This document shows, one piece after another, positions 48,749 through 57,047 of a stretch of DNA of 64,000 nt. The notes under the pieces are model-generated. The model was not told where the DNA came from. It saw nothing but the letters and a program-made list of their open reading frames with translations, and searched no databases. Source of the DNA: an uncultured Oscillospiraceae bacterium (GTDB taxonomy: Bacteria > Bacillota > Clostridia > Oscillospirales > Oscillospiraceae); assembly GCA_949935795.1 (NCBI GenBank), contig CATLFX010000001.1, forward strand, positions 55,759 through 119,758, written 5' to 3'. Within the stretch, counting starts at the first letter, position 1. Each line of letters starts with the position of its first letter. A program made the translations under genes and the position numbers.

Positions 48749-49999
48749 TCAGAGCTCCATTCCGTCCGGGAACGCCTGCCTGCCCATCAGGCCCCACATC
48801 CTGTCGATGTAGGACAGGGTGTAGAAATTCTCGTAGTAGTGGTAGTAGAACGCGCCCTTCAGCGTCATCTCATACACCCCGTCCCGCTGGGTGACGAAGC
48901 CCAGGCGCTTGGCCAGCCACAACTCAAAACCGTACATTTTTTTCAGGGGGACGCCGAAAAATGCCTCAAAGGCCCGGGCGTTCACCCTGGTGCTGTAGGC
49001 GGCCCAGAACAGGTAGTAGACCATCCTCTGCCGGAGGGTGAAGCGGAGGGTCAAAGCGGTGGGGAGGGCCCCGCCGTCCAGCCGCCCGCGGTACTGGTCC
49101 ACAGAAAAGGTGTTGATTTTGAACTGGCGGGCCAGAAGGGTGGCGGCGGAACAGCCAAAGCCCAGGAAGTTATCCCGGGTCATGGAGGAGTAGCTTGTAT
49201 TTCCGCTGGAAAAGGTCCAGATGGAGGTTCGGACATATCCTTTTTCCAGGCAGTACCGGGTGATCTGGTCCAGCAGGGCCCGCTTTGCTCCCTTGCCCAT
49301 GGGAGGGATCCCGCTGGAGGTGAAGGTGAAGTCGATGAAGGGATAGATGGCCATATGGTTTCCGCCGGTTTGAAAGGCGGCGTCCACATCCGCCCGGAGG
49401 TCTTCAAGGGTCTGGCCGGGCAGGGCAAAAATAAGGTCCATGGACACCGTCTCAAAGGGGACCTGGGCCAGCGCCTGAGACATGGCCCGCCGGTCCACCG
49501 GGGCCCGGCCCAGGAGGCGCTGGTACTTCTCCTGGAAGGACTGCACACCAATGCTGAGCTTGGTGACCCCGGCATCCCGGAGGGTGCTCAATATGGGAAC
49601 GGTCACGTCGTCCGGGTGGAGTTCCACGCCGATTCCCTGGGTAATGGCGAAGTGCTGGTTCAGAGCGTCTAGGACTTCCTTCAGCCTGCCTGCGGCCAGG
49701 GCGGGGGTGCCTCCGCCGAAATACAGGCTGGTGGCCCGCTTTTTCCCCGGATACTGCCCACCCACCAGGTGGATTTCCCGGATCAGAGCGTCCAGGTAGC
49801 GGTCCATCCGCTCCGGGTCGTAGACCTCCTTGCAGTAGGGGCAGAAGCCGCACAGCGTCCGGCAGAAGGGGATGTGGACATATAGCCCCAGGTCCGGGCA
49901 GTCCTCAAAGGGCAGGACCTGGTCGTATTCGTTTCGGAAGGTGAAGGGCTTTATCGAGCGGGTCAGCCACATCCGGGTCAAATCAGTGATGATACTCAT
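48749..49999 (-). CDS. HemN/HemW-like radical SAM protein
   Basis: The 416-residue protein has the radical SAM cluster motif in LYVHIPFCRTLCGFCPYCKEVYD (CxxxCxxC) near residue 47, GGGTP in SLYFGGGTPAL, and ELHPDDVTVPILSTLRDAGVTKLSIGVQSF, all typical of coproporphyrinogen-III-dehydrogenase-like enzymes. The C-terminal third resembles a HemN_C domain (MVYYLFWAAYSTRVNARAFEAFFG). Family members include HemW (heme chaperone) and various methyltransferases, so true heme function is not assumed. It follows another radical SAM gene by 13 bases, and the two are probably expressed and act together. Confidence 0.85.
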   Translation of the reverse strand: MSIITDLTRMWLTRSIKPFTFRNEYDQVLPFEDCPDLGLYVHIPFCRTLCGFCPYCKEVYDPERMDRYLDALIREIHLVGGQYPGKKRATSLYFGGGTPALAAGRLKEVLDALNQHFAITQGIGVELHPDDVTVPILSTLRDAGVTKLSIGVQSFQEKYQRLLGRAPVDRRAMSQALAQVPFETVSMDLIFALPGQTLEDLRADVDAAFQTGGNHMAIYPFIDFTFTSSGIPPMGKGAKRALLDQITRYCLEKGYVRTSIWTFSSGNTSYSSMTRDNFLGFGCSAATLLARQFKINTFSVDQYRGRLDGGALPTALTLRFTLRQRMVYYLFWAAYSTRVNARAFEAFFGVPLKKMYGFELWLAKRLGFVTQRDGVYEMTLKGAFYYHYYENFYTLSYIDRMWGLMGRQAFPDGMEL

Positions 50000-50012
50000 G
50001 GCGCTTCCAATC

Positions 50013-50915
50013 CTAAATGTATTTGAGGTAGGTCCTCAGCATCTCCGCGATTACCCGCAGGTTCCCCCGGAACAGCAGGGTGTACTCCGCCACGAAAAAG
50101 TAGCCGCACCGCTCACACAGCCCAGGAATCCGAATACACCGTCCGCAGGTGCTGAGCACCCCGTTCTCCATCACCACGCACTGGCGGCAGGGGGTGGGAA
50201 AGCTGTTTTGAATGAGGTAGGGGAAGGCGCTTTTCAGGTTGAACACCGGAGCGCCCTGGTCCATCATCTCGGAGATGACTTGACAGCAGGCCGCTTTTTC
50301 CTCCCGGGGCAGGGCCAGCGCCTGGGTGTCGGGGTAGGGGGTGTGGAAGTTGAAGGACACCGCCCGGACGTGCGCGGTATCCCGTGCGGCGCGGCAGACC
50401 TCCCGGATGGCCCCCTTATTGATCTGATTCACCGCCATGTAGAAGCAGATGTTGTCCGCCGGGGCCCGGCGGATGTTTTCAAAAATGAGGTCATAGGTGC
50501 CCCCCCGGATGGCGTTGTGCCGTTCCCGGTCCCCGTCCAGGCTCAGCAGGATCAGGTCCGCCTCGGGCAGGTCCAGGGGAAAGGTGCCGTTGGTGACCAC
50601 GTTGACGATCAAAAAACCTATCCCCTTGGCCTCCGCCACCAGATCCCGCAGGGTTTTGCCGCTGTCCTCCCACAGAAAGGTTTCCCCGCCGCAGAAAAAC
50701 AGAATGCGGACCCCCATCTCATAGAGCTGCCGCATTTCCGACTGAATTTGCCGGTAGGGGTAGACCACCGCCGTAATGTTGTTGACGGAGCAGTGCTTGC
50801 AGTGAAGATTGCACTTGTCCGTCAGGATGATGGTGCCCAGGATGGGGTCCTGCTTCCGCAGCAGAATGGTGCGCAGGCCAAAGCGGGCAAAGTATAAAAA
50901 CGAAGAAGCCTTCAT
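50013..50915 (-). CDS. Radical SAM protein with Cys-rich C-terminal cluster region
   Basis: The 300-residue enzyme has the motif CNLHCKHC near residue 35, the GGE motif in ILFFCGGETFLWED and VVTNGTFPLDLPEADLILLSLDGDRERHNAIRGG, as in MoaA/PqqE-type enzymes. Near the C terminus six Cys (CRQCVVMENGVLSTCGRCIRIPGLCERCG) form a SPASM- or twitch-like auxiliary cluster site, followed by a short hydrophobic tail. GGAGG supports ATG 50915. It is the first gene of a two-gene radical SAM unit. The substrate could be a peptide, lipid or cofactor. Confidence 0.85.
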   Translation of the reverse strand: MKASSFLYFARFGLRTILLRKQDPILGTIILTDKCNLHCKHCSVNNITAVVYPYRQIQSEMRQLYEMGVRILFFCGGETFLWEDSGKTLRDLVAEAKGIGFLIVNVVTNGTFPLDLPEADLILLSLDGDRERHNAIRGGTYDLIFENIRRAPADNICFYMAVNQINKGAIREVCRAARDTAHVRAVSFNFHTPYPDTQALALPREEKAACCQVISEMMDQGAPVFNLKSAFPYLIQNSFPTPCRQCVVMENGVLSTCGRCIRIPGLCERCGYFFVAEYTLLFRGNLRVIAEMLRTYLKYI

Positions 50916-51122
50916 ATGGTCCCCTCCTCCTGAGCGGCGCACGGTGTGCGGATGATATCCCAATTATAGCATGTCTGCGGCGGGAAGAAAATGCCGGTTG
51001 TCTCCCAAATCCGACCACTTATCCCGGCGGGACGTTTTACGCCTGGCTGGCAGACAGAATGTGATCGCCAGATACAGCAGGGTCCCAAGACGGGCAAGAT
51101 CCTGGATATTAAGGACTTGTAT

Positions 51123-51332
51123 TCATAAGCGCTTGAGCAAAGTGTGAAAATGAGAGATTTTGACCATGGCCTCAGCGGAAGAAACGGAAATCTCATCATC
51201 TATGCTGAGCCGTCTGGAATGATTTAGCCATGAGAGGGTGCGCTCTACTACCCATCGCCAAGGGAGCCTTTCCCATTGGTGGGGCTTGATTTTCTCTGAA
51301 ATATCAACGTCAAGGTCAAGCTGCTGCTTCAA
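51123..51332 (-). pseudogene. Remnant of an IS5-family transposase, C-terminal end
   Basis: The 69 codons encode the end of an IS5-type transposase: LPWRWVVERTLSWLNHSRRLSIDDE contains the conserved Glu region (RWVVERTxxWLxxxRRL) of the DDE domain. No N-terminal part precedes it; the sequence changes to unrelated DNA at 51333. It belongs to the same family as the N-terminal fragment at 2835-3005. Confidence 0.8.
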
Positions 51333-51333
51333 A

Positions 51334-51570
51334 TCAGATCAGGCCACCATTGACTATCTGACCCAGGAGAATGCCGGGCTGAAAGAGAAGGTCAGGGACG
51401 AAAAGTGCATACAGAAGCAGATGGAAGTTTTGACGCTCAAAAAGGAAAACGAGCGGCTTCGGCGGTTTGTGAACAGCATACCGCCGGAGATACGACAGGC
51501 GTTGAAGGAACAGCAAAGGGGGCAGCGCCATCCAAAAGACTACCAGCGGTACACCACACTTGCACCTTGA
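51334..51570 (+). pseudogene. 5'-truncated coiled-coil protein, possibly a relaxase tail
   Basis: From SDQATIDYLTQENAGLKEKV the frame encodes a charged coiled coil (KKENERLRRFVNSIPPEIRQALKEQQRGQRHPKDYQRYTTLAP) to a stop at 51570, with no credible start; the frame upstream is antisense to the IS remnant. Such C-terminal coiled coils occur in MobA/MobL-type relaxases of mobilisable elements, but this assignment is tentative. The following small gene is of the type seen in mobile elements. Confidence 0.42.
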
Positions 51571-51601
51571 AAATTGAATATGGAAGAAATGGAGGCAACA
51601 C

Positions 51602-51769
51602 TTGAGCAGACGGAAGAAGCTAATCAATCGCACCGACATTCCCCAGCATCAGATTGAGGCCATCGCCCGCTGTATCCTGCCCGATATTCTCGCTTTCTAC
51701 GAGAGCATAGAGGGGCAGCGGGAATTTGAAGAATGGAAAAAGCAGCGGCAGGCCGAACAAAAAGAATAA
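51602..51769 (+). CDS. Small conserved mobile-element protein (55 residues)
   Basis: A TTG start with GGAGG six bases upstream opens a 55-codon frame: SRRKKLINRTDIPQHQIEAIARCILPDILAFYESIEGQREFEEWKKQRQAEQKE. It is a charged, helical protein of a type I associate with integrative or mobilisable elements of Clostridia. Function is unknown. It survives beside the truncated coiled-coil gene and ends before a stem-loop. Confidence 0.6.
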   Translation: MSRRKKLINRTDIPQHQIEAIARCILPDILAFYESIEGQREFEEWKKQRQAEQKE

Positions 51770-51773
51770 ACAA

Positions 51774-51826
51774 TCAGGGCGGACGCGATCGTCACACGAT
51801 GCGCCCGCCCTGTTCCTGTCTATTTC
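51774..51826 (+). terminator. Stem-loop after the small mobile-element gene
   Basis: CAGGGCGG-ACGC-GATCG pairs imperfectly with CGAT-GCGC-CCGCCCTG, followed by TTCCTGTCTATTTC. Confidence 0.6.
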
Positions 51827-51913
51827 TTTTTTCGAGGTCCCCTCGGTTTGGAAGTCGGTTTTCGCTCCACCCCGTTTCGGGAGTGGGTACTCTCGTATCG
51901 GTCAAAGAAAACC

Positions 51914-51956
51914 AATAATCCGAACCCATCTCCTATCGGAAAAAGGTTCGGATTAT
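51914..51956 (-). terminator. Terminator downstream of tRNA-Leu
   Basis: On the minus strand ATAATCCGAACC pairs with GGTTCGGATTAT around an 18-base loop starting eight bases after the tRNA CCA end, followed by TGGTTTTCTTT. Confidence 0.65.
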
Positions 51957-51963
51957 AGGGGTT

Positions 51964-52048
51964 TGGTGCGCCTGAAGGGACTCGAACCCACACGCGTTAC
52001 CGCACGAGAACCTAAATCTCGCATGTCTACCAATTCCATCACAGGCGC
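51964..52048 (-). tRNA. tRNA-Leu (UAG anticodon)
   Basis: The minus strand folds into a class II tRNA: acceptor GCGCCTG/CAGGCGC, A73 and an encoded CCA (51964-51966), D-arm with AATTGGTAGA, anticodon stem CGAGA/TCTCG with loop TTTAGGT (anticodon UAG), a long variable arm TGCGGTAACGCG, and T-arm GGGTTCGAGTCCC. The long variable arm and anticodon identify leucine (CUA codons). No promoter is evident between it and lysA upstream, so cotranscription with lysA is possible. Confidence 0.97.
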
Positions 52049-52094
52049 ATATGGACGGCGGGACCGGCCCGCCGCCGTTTTTACATCACTTCAC

Positions 52095-53351
52095 TCACCA
52101 CACCAGTGTGGAAAAATAGTCGTCCGGCGTCTCCGCCCGCCGCATCAGCTCCACTGAGCCGTCCTCTTTCAACAGCAGCTCCGCCGAGCGCAGCTTACCG
52201 TTGTAATTGTATCCCATGGAGAACCCGTGAGCCCCGGTATCGTGGATGGTCAGGACGTCGCCGATCTCGATCTCCGGCAGTGTCCGGTCAATGGCGAATT
52301 TGTCGCTGTTCTCACACAAAGACCCCACCACGTCATACACATGGTCACGGGGCGCGTCCTCCTTGCCCAGCACCGTGATGTGGTGATAGGCCCCGTAGAC
52401 CGCAGGCCGCATCAGGTTAGCCGCGCAGGCGTCCACTCCAATATACTCTTTATAGATGTGCTTCTCGTGGATGGCGGTGGTCACCAAATGCCCGAAGGGG
52501 GCCAGCATGAACCGCCCCAGCTCGGTAAAAATGGCCACGTCCCCCATCCCGGCAGGGGCCAAAATTTCCTCATAAGCCCTGCGCACACCCTCGCCAATGA
52601 CTGCAATGTCGTTGGGGGGCTGCTCCGGCCGGTAGGGCACACCTACACCGCCGGACAGGTTGATAAACGCCACATGGCACCCCGTCTCGCGGGCCACATC
52701 GGCAGCAGTCTGGAACAGCAGTCGGGCCAAGGCGGGGTAATACTCGTTTGAAATAGTATTAGAGGCCAGAAATGCGTGGATGCCGAACTGCTTCGCCCCC
52801 AGTTCCTTCAAGCGGCTGAACGCCTGAACCAGCTGAGGCCGGGTCATGCCGTATTTGGCCTCCCCCGGGTTGTCCATGACCTGGAAGCCTTCCTTGCTCT
52901 CCCCCAGGGTGAACACCCCACCGGGATTGAAGCGGCAGCACACCGTTTCCGGCACACGGCCCAGGGTGTTATAAAGGAACTCCACATGGGTCAGGTCGTC
53001 CAAATTGATGTTGGCCCCCAGTCTAGCCGCCAGTTCAAACTCCTCCGACGGGGTCTCGTTGGAGGAGAACATGATCTCACTGCCGGAAAACCCGCACCTC
53101 TCCGCCATCATCAGCTCAGTGAGGGACGAGCAGTCCACGCCGCATCCTTCCTCCCGCAACAGCTTGAGGATGCCGGGGGTGGGAGTGGCCTTGACGGCAA
53201 AATATTCCTTGAAACCCGGATTCCAGGCAAAGGCGGCCTTCAGCGCACGGGCGTTTTCCCGGACGCCCCGCTCGTCATAGATGTGGAACGGGGTTGGATA
53301 GGTCTTTATGATCTCCTTGGCCTGGGCCAGGGTGAGAAAGGGCTTTTTCAT
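52095..53351 (-). CDS. lysA: Diaminopimelate decarboxylase
   Basis: The 418-residue enzyme decarboxylates meso-diaminopimelate to lysine using PLP. The PLP lysine is in YFAVKATPTPGILKLL, the phosphate-binding Gly-rich loop in HVAFINLSGGVGVPYRPEQ, and the active-site Cys in VVGSLCENSDKFA. EIGDVLTIHDTGAHGFSMGYNYNGKLR is the conserved C-terminal region. The variant loop SGGVGVPY is common in a gut-Clostridia branch. AAGGAG supports ATG 53351. It is alone on its strand apart from the tRNA gene downstream. Confidence 0.95.
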   Translation of the reverse strand: MKKPFLTLAQAKEIIKTYPTPFHIYDERGVRENARALKAAFAWNPGFKEYFAVKATPTPGILKLLREEGCGVDCSSLTELMMAERCGFSGSEIMFSSNETPSEEFELAARLGANINLDDLTHVEFLYNTLGRVPETVCCRFNPGGVFTLGESKEGFQVMDNPGEAKYGMTRPQLVQAFSRLKELGAKQFGIHAFLASNTISNEYYPALARLLFQTAADVARETGCHVAFINLSGGVGVPYRPEQPPNDIAVIGEGVRRAYEEILAPAGMGDVAIFTELGRFMLAPFGHLVTTAIHEKHIYKEYIGVDACAANLMRPAVYGAYHHITVLGKEDAPRDHVYDVVGSLCENSDKFAIDRTLPEIEIGDVLTIHDTGAHGFSMGYNYNGKLRSAELLLKEDGSVELMRRAETPDDYFSTLVW

Positions 53352-53575
53352 CTCTCTGTCTCCTTGGACGTTCTTTTGCACCCTTTATCATACCGTATTC
53401 CCCGTCTGTTGTCAACCTTTAACGGGCGGTTTTGAGCCGCCTGTTGATTTACTATTGAAGCGCGAAAGATCGAAAGACCTCGATAGACATTGCTGCTATG
53501 CATATTTTAAAACCGACATTTGAGTAAAGTTTCATGCTGTTTTCCTTTCCGGCAGAAACCCCCGCCTTTGATGCG

Positions 53576-55489
53576 TTACTGCTCCAGTCCGGGCGCGTAC
53601 ACCCAGTCGTACTGATAGCTATACTCAGAATGCGTTGTCTTGACAGTGTCTCTGTAGCTGTAGGAATAGTGCGTGGCGTCGATCGTATAGCTGGAGACAT
53701 CGCCCCGGTCATCGCGGGTATAGGTATAGATATAAACGTGGGTTGGCGATTTTCCTTTGTTCAGATCAAAATTGTAGGTCTTTGTCTCGGTCAGCCTGGA
53801 GATCTGCCCCTCGCTGTTGTACTCATAGGCATTATTCGTGATATAGGAAATGCTGCTTTTTCCAGAATTGTAATAATGGGTACAGGTCTCTGTGCGCTGG
53901 ATTGGCCTTCCATTTCCATCCAGCTCATAGGCAAACGTGGATACCTCTGAGCTGCCGGTGTTTTGACGCCTGGTGATATTCCCATACTGGTCATACTCCT
54001 GCACACAGAGCACTTCGCCGGTGTCGGCGGCTTTGATGGTTTCGGTCCGCTTGTCCGCGCTGAACACCGATACGGTGGGGATTTCGTCCTCGCCGGGCAG
54101 CCTCTCTCCGTTCTCATCGTAGAAAATGGGGGTTTCACCCTTTTCCCCCACCAGGGATACCCGCAGCCAGCGGAACCCCTCAAAGTATGTTTTGGAATCC
54201 TTGTAATCCCCCAGAGCCTCAAAAGCCTCCCGGGCCGCCGGATGGTCCTCCTGATCCTCCAGCAGAGCGATGGCGTCCTGATAGTCCCCCTCCAGGATGG
54301 CCGCGTCGATGGCCGCGTTGGCCTCCTGGAGCTTCTGGGCGCTGTCCTTGTAATCATCCAGCTGCTCCAGGATGCCCGCCGCTTTGCGGTAGCACCGCAC
54401 TGCCGTGGAGTTCACAGCGCTGCCGGAGCTGCTCTCACCACCCGCGGTGGCGCCCGCCTGGGCAGGGGCGTCTGCGGCGGGCTTGTTCTTGTCACCGTCC
54501 TCCTCGAGCCTGGGCTCGGGCTCGGTGCGGGTACTCAGCCTCAGCCCCGCCTCGTCGCCCTTTGCCCCGCACTCCATGAGGTACAGCGCCTTTTGATAGG
54601 CTGCGTTCTGGTACGCCTGCTCGCGGCTGTCCTTGAAGCCGTCCAGCTCGCCGAAGGCGTCCATGGCGTCGTCAAATTTGCGCTCCTCCAGCAGGGCCGC
54701 AGCGGCGTTGTAGGCGTCGTTTTTCTTCGTGTAGTCGGAGAGGAACATCCCGGCGGCGATGAGCACCACCAGGATGGGCGCGGCGATCATCGCAATCTTT
54801 TTGACCTTTTTCGCCTGGACCTCCGCCGCGGCTTTGGCCTCGGCGGCCCGTTTGGACTCCTCCGCCAGCCGTTGGTCCCGCTCCTCTTTCAGCGCCGACA
54901 GGTCCGCGCCGCTCAATATGGCCGGGTCCTTGCCGCAGCGGTGGCACAGCCGCTCACCCTCCCGGTTCACCGCGCCGCAGGCGCACAGCCACAGGTCCCG
55001 TTCGCGTTTGGTCTGGTATTTGCAGTCCTGGCCGTATTTCAGCCGGTACTGCTTGACCAGCTCCCCGTCCTCCAGGACCTCTTCCAGGGTTGCGGGTGGG
55101 GTCAGGGGCTCCCAGGCCCCGTCTGCGCCCGTCCACACCGAGCCGTCGGCGAACACCACCTCCGCCACCGACACGGTGAAGGAGCGGGTGCCGGTGTCCG
55201 CCAGCTTGATGGCGGACTTTGTTCCAAATTCCCCGTCCCGGGGGGCGGACAGGTCCAAATATTGGTGCTCGATGGGGCCGCCCAGAGGCTTCCCCGCCGT
55301 GTCAAAGGGGGAGAGGGACACCTTCACCGCCTTGATCCCCTTGTCCTGGATGTTCCTCAGCTTGAGCTGTCCAAAGATCCGGCCCGTCTCGTTGTCCTTC
55401 TGGATGGCTCCGGCGGCGATCATCACCGGCGCGCCCGCGCAGTACAGGTTTTCCGGCAGGGCGAACAGCTTGGAAAATCTCTCGCTCAT
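53576..55489 (-). CDS. Zinc-ribbon, TPR-like membrane protein with C-terminal YD-type segments
   Basis: The 637-residue protein has a beta-rich N-terminal domain (1-150), a zinc ribbon (CACGAVNREGERLCHRCG, about 170-187), a charged coiled coil and one transmembrane helix (IAMIAAPILVVLIAAGMFL, about 230). Helical repeats with the pattern DAMDAFGELDGFKDSREQAYQNAAYQKA and LEQLDDYKDSAQKLQEAN (SEL1/TPR-like, with the YKDS signature) follow. The C terminus is Tyr/Asp-rich with YDQYGNITRRQN and DGNGRPIQRTE, resembling RHS/YD motifs. A Ser/Gly/Ala linker interrupts the repeats. It ends an operon after a lipoprotein and a small membrane protein. The function is unknown; envelope sensing is an inference from topology. 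Confidence 0.72.
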   Translation of the reverse strand: MSERFSKLFALPENLYCAGAPVMIAAGAIQKDNETGRIFGQLKLRNIQDKGIKAVKVSLSPFDTAGKPLGGPIEHQYLDLSAPRDGEFGTKSAIKLADTGTRSFTVSVAEVVFADGSVWTGADGAWEPLTPPATLEEVLEDGELVKQYRLKYGQDCKYQTKRERDLWLCACGAVNREGERLCHRCGKDPAILSGADLSALKEERDQRLAEESKRAAEAKAAAEVQAKKVKKIAMIAAPILVVLIAAGMFLSDYTKKNDAYNAAAALLEERKFDDAMDAFGELDGFKDSREQAYQNAAYQKALYLMECGAKGDEAGLRLSTRTEPEPRLEEDGDKNKPAADAPAQAGATAGGESSSGSAVNSTAVRCYRKAAGILEQLDDYKDSAQKLQEANAAIDAAILEGDYQDAIALLEDQEDHPAAREAFEALGDYKDSKTYFEGFRWLRVSLVGEKGETPIFYDENGERLPGEDEIPTVSVFSADKRTETIKAADTGEVLCVQEYDQYGNITRRQNTGSSEVSTFAYELDGNGRPIQRTETCTHYYNSGKSSISYITNNAYEYNSEGQISRLTETKTYNFDLNKGKSPTHVYIYTYTRDDRGDVSSYTIDATHYSYSYRDTVKTTHSEYSYQYDWVYAPGLEQ

Positions 55490-55501
55490 GGCCGCGCTCC
55501 T

Positions 55502-55798
55502 TTACAGGTCAGGGAGCTCGTCGCTGACGGGGGCTTTCCCCGCGCCGCCGCCACGGATGGCGTGAACGTCATCCACCAGCTGGCCGAAGGCGTACAGCGG
55601 CCAGGAGGAGACCACGCACAGCAGGCCCAGCACAAGGCCGCTCACGGCCACAATGCCGTTGAACTCATCAAACATGGTTATCAGTTCCACCAGCAAACAG
55701 ACCGCGGCGCAGACAATGCCGATGACGCCGCAGATCTTGGCCAGGGTCCGAAGCTTGCCGCCCACATTGGAGTACATTTTATCAAAGAAATTTTTCAT
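55502..55798 (-). CDS. Small two-helix membrane protein
   Basis: The 98-residue protein (MKNFFDKMYSNVGGKLRTLAKICGVIGIVCAAVCLLVELITMF...) has two transmembrane helices with a short loop (DEFNGIVAV) and an acidic C terminus. AAAGGTG precedes ATG 55798. It lies between the lipoprotein and zinc-ribbon genes with 12-26 base gaps, clearly in one operon. The family is unknown to me, though small proteins of this type often accompany zinc-ribbon membrane proteins. Confidence 0.78.
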   Translation of the reverse strand: MKNFFDKMYSNVGGKLRTLAKICGVIGIVCAAVCLLVELITMFDEFNGIVAVSGLVLGLLCVVSSWPLYAFGQLVDDVHAIRGGGAGKAPVSDELPDL

Positions 55799-55824
55799 CT
55801 CATTCACCTTTCTCTCTTAAACCG

Positions 55825-56403
55825 TCACTTGTCAAACTCGGCGGCGGACTTCAGCTCCGCCATGTCGTTCTCGAAGTCCTCGTGGTTGGAGCGGTAGTTC
55901 ATCAGGTTGCCGCTGGGATTGGTGGCAAACTCGGCGTAAGCCTGGAGCTTGGTGAAATACTTTTGGAGGGCGTCGATGCCGTCGTCATGGTCGTCTCCGC
56001 AGGCGTCCTTCAGGGCCTTGATGTCGTCCTTTAGCGTGTCCAGCTCAGCGGCCAGGGCCTTGTACTCTTCCTGATATCGTTTGGCATATTGGACGCACTC
56101 CAGCTCGCTGGAGGTGTCGAAGGCCTGCTTGATGTCATAGGTATGCGGCTTCAGGTCGTCGGCGTTTTCAACGGTCAGAAGGGTGGCCAGGGCGGAAGCC
56201 ACGTCCTCCGGCCCAGTCTCCTGCCAGATCACAATGTTCACGGTGGACACGAAGTCCGCCTTCTCGCCCAGGTCCTCGATGCGCTCCATCAGGGCGTCGA
56301 ACTCCGTATCATAGTCCACCTTGGGCGTGCCCGCGCCGCAGGCGGCCAGGGACAGGGACAACACCCCGGCCAGCATCAGGCACAAAAACTTTTTCACTTT
56401 CAT
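55825..56403 (-). CDS. Helical lipoprotein of unknown function
   Basis: The 192-residue protein has a clear lipoprotein signal (LCLMLAGVLSLSLAACGAG, lipobox LAAC) and a predominantly helical extracytoplasmic domain with heptad-like segments (EYKALAAELDTLKDDIKALKDACGDDHDDGIDALQKYFTKLQAYAEF). GGAGG supports ATG 56403. It is the first gene of the three-gene operon with the small membrane protein and zinc-ribbon protein. No ligand motif is seen. Confidence 0.82.
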   Translation of the reverse strand: MKVKKFLCLMLAGVLSLSLAACGAGTPKVDYDTEFDALMERIEDLGEKADFVSTVNIVIWQETGPEDVASALATLLTVENADDLKPHTYDIKQAFDTSSELECVQYAKRYQEEYKALAAELDTLKDDIKALKDACGDDHDDGIDALQKYFTKLQAYAEFATNPSGNLMNYRSNHEDFENDMAELKSAAEFDK

Positions 56404-56505
56404 CAAAATTACCTCCTCCAAAATTTTTGCCGGGCCCCAGCGTAACCGGGACCCGGCATATCTGTATCCTTCAGTGTAGCATCTCTGGAAGGAGAAACCA
56501 ATTAC

Positions 56506-56519
56506 CTGGCTGCATAGGG
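56506..56519 (+). repeat. 14-bp direct repeat, copy 1 (flanking the XRE gene)
   Basis: CTGGCTGCATAGGG occurs here, 26 bases before the end of the XRE gene, and again at 57048-57061 on its other side. Confidence 0.85.
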
Positions 56520-56544
56520 TTTGCCGTTTTTATTGCCAAAACGG

Positions 56545-56970
56545 TCAGGAAAGCGTCTTTTCGTTTTCCGCAAACAGGGTCTCGTTGATCTCCCTGAGGG
56601 GATGGTGGTGGATCAGCCCGTGGCTGATGATGGCGTCCCGCCGCAGCCGGGGGTAGAGCCGGGCGCAGCCCGCCTGTTTGAGCAGCTGGTCGGCCTCCTC
56701 CAGGGACGCGCCCATCCCCACGCACAGGGCCAGCAGCCGGTCCCGGGACGGGTTGCGCCGCCCGGAAAACACCTGGTGAAGATATACCTCGCTCATGCCT
56801 GACCTGCGGGCAATCTCCGCTTTGGGCAGTCCGCAGCGCACACGCAGGGACTCCAGCAGGTCTAAAATCCCCGCCTCTATGAAACAGGACTGGTTGTCGC
56901 TGAGATAGGTCCCGATGTTGGGCTGATCCATCAGCTCCTGGCACAGATCGTCAGTGGTCTTTCTCTCCAT
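56545..56970 (-). CDS. XRE-family transcriptional regulator
   Basis: The 141-residue protein has a helix-turn-helix (LRVRCGLPKAEIARRSGMSEVYLHQVFSGRRNPSRDRLLALCVGMGASLEEADQLLKQAG, about 42-101), preceded by 40 residues of an unknown N-terminal segment and followed by a basic His-rich tail. It is transcribed divergently from the kinase gene. Its likely operator (GTATTA-TCAGTT-TAATAC) overlaps its own -10 box, which suggests autorepression and joint control of the kinase. Confidence 0.9.
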   Translation of the reverse strand: MERKTTDDLCQELMDQPNIGTYLSDNQSCFIEAGILDLLESLRVRCGLPKAEIARRSGMSEVYLHQVFSGRRNPSRDRLLALCVGMGASLEEADQLLKQAGCARLYPRLRRDAIISHGLIHHHPLREINETLFAENEKTLS

Positions 56971-57006
56971 GTCCCCGCCCCCTCTTTACTTTTTGTGGAA
57001 TATGTA

Positions 57007-57044
57007 GTATTATCAGTTTAATACCGTATAGGAGCTAATACAAT
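57007..57044. promoter_or_regulatory. Overlapping divergent promoters with an 18-bp inverted-repeat operator
   Basis: On the minus strand TTGTAT (57038-57043) and TAAACT (57015-57020) are 17 bases apart and drive the XRE gene. On the plus strand TACAAT (57039-57044) with GTTTAA (57016-57021), also 17 apart, can drive the kinase. GTATTATCAGTTTAATAC (57007-57024) is a perfect 6-bp inverted repeat over the XRE -10, and a third TAATAC half-site is at 57036-57041. One regulator could thus switch both directions. Confidence 0.68.
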
Positions 57045-57047
57045 ATG

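Noticed and set aside
48749..49999. Calling this gene hemN or hemW
   Set aside because: Motifs fit the wider family, but the neighbour and absence of heme genes do not support a specific heme role.
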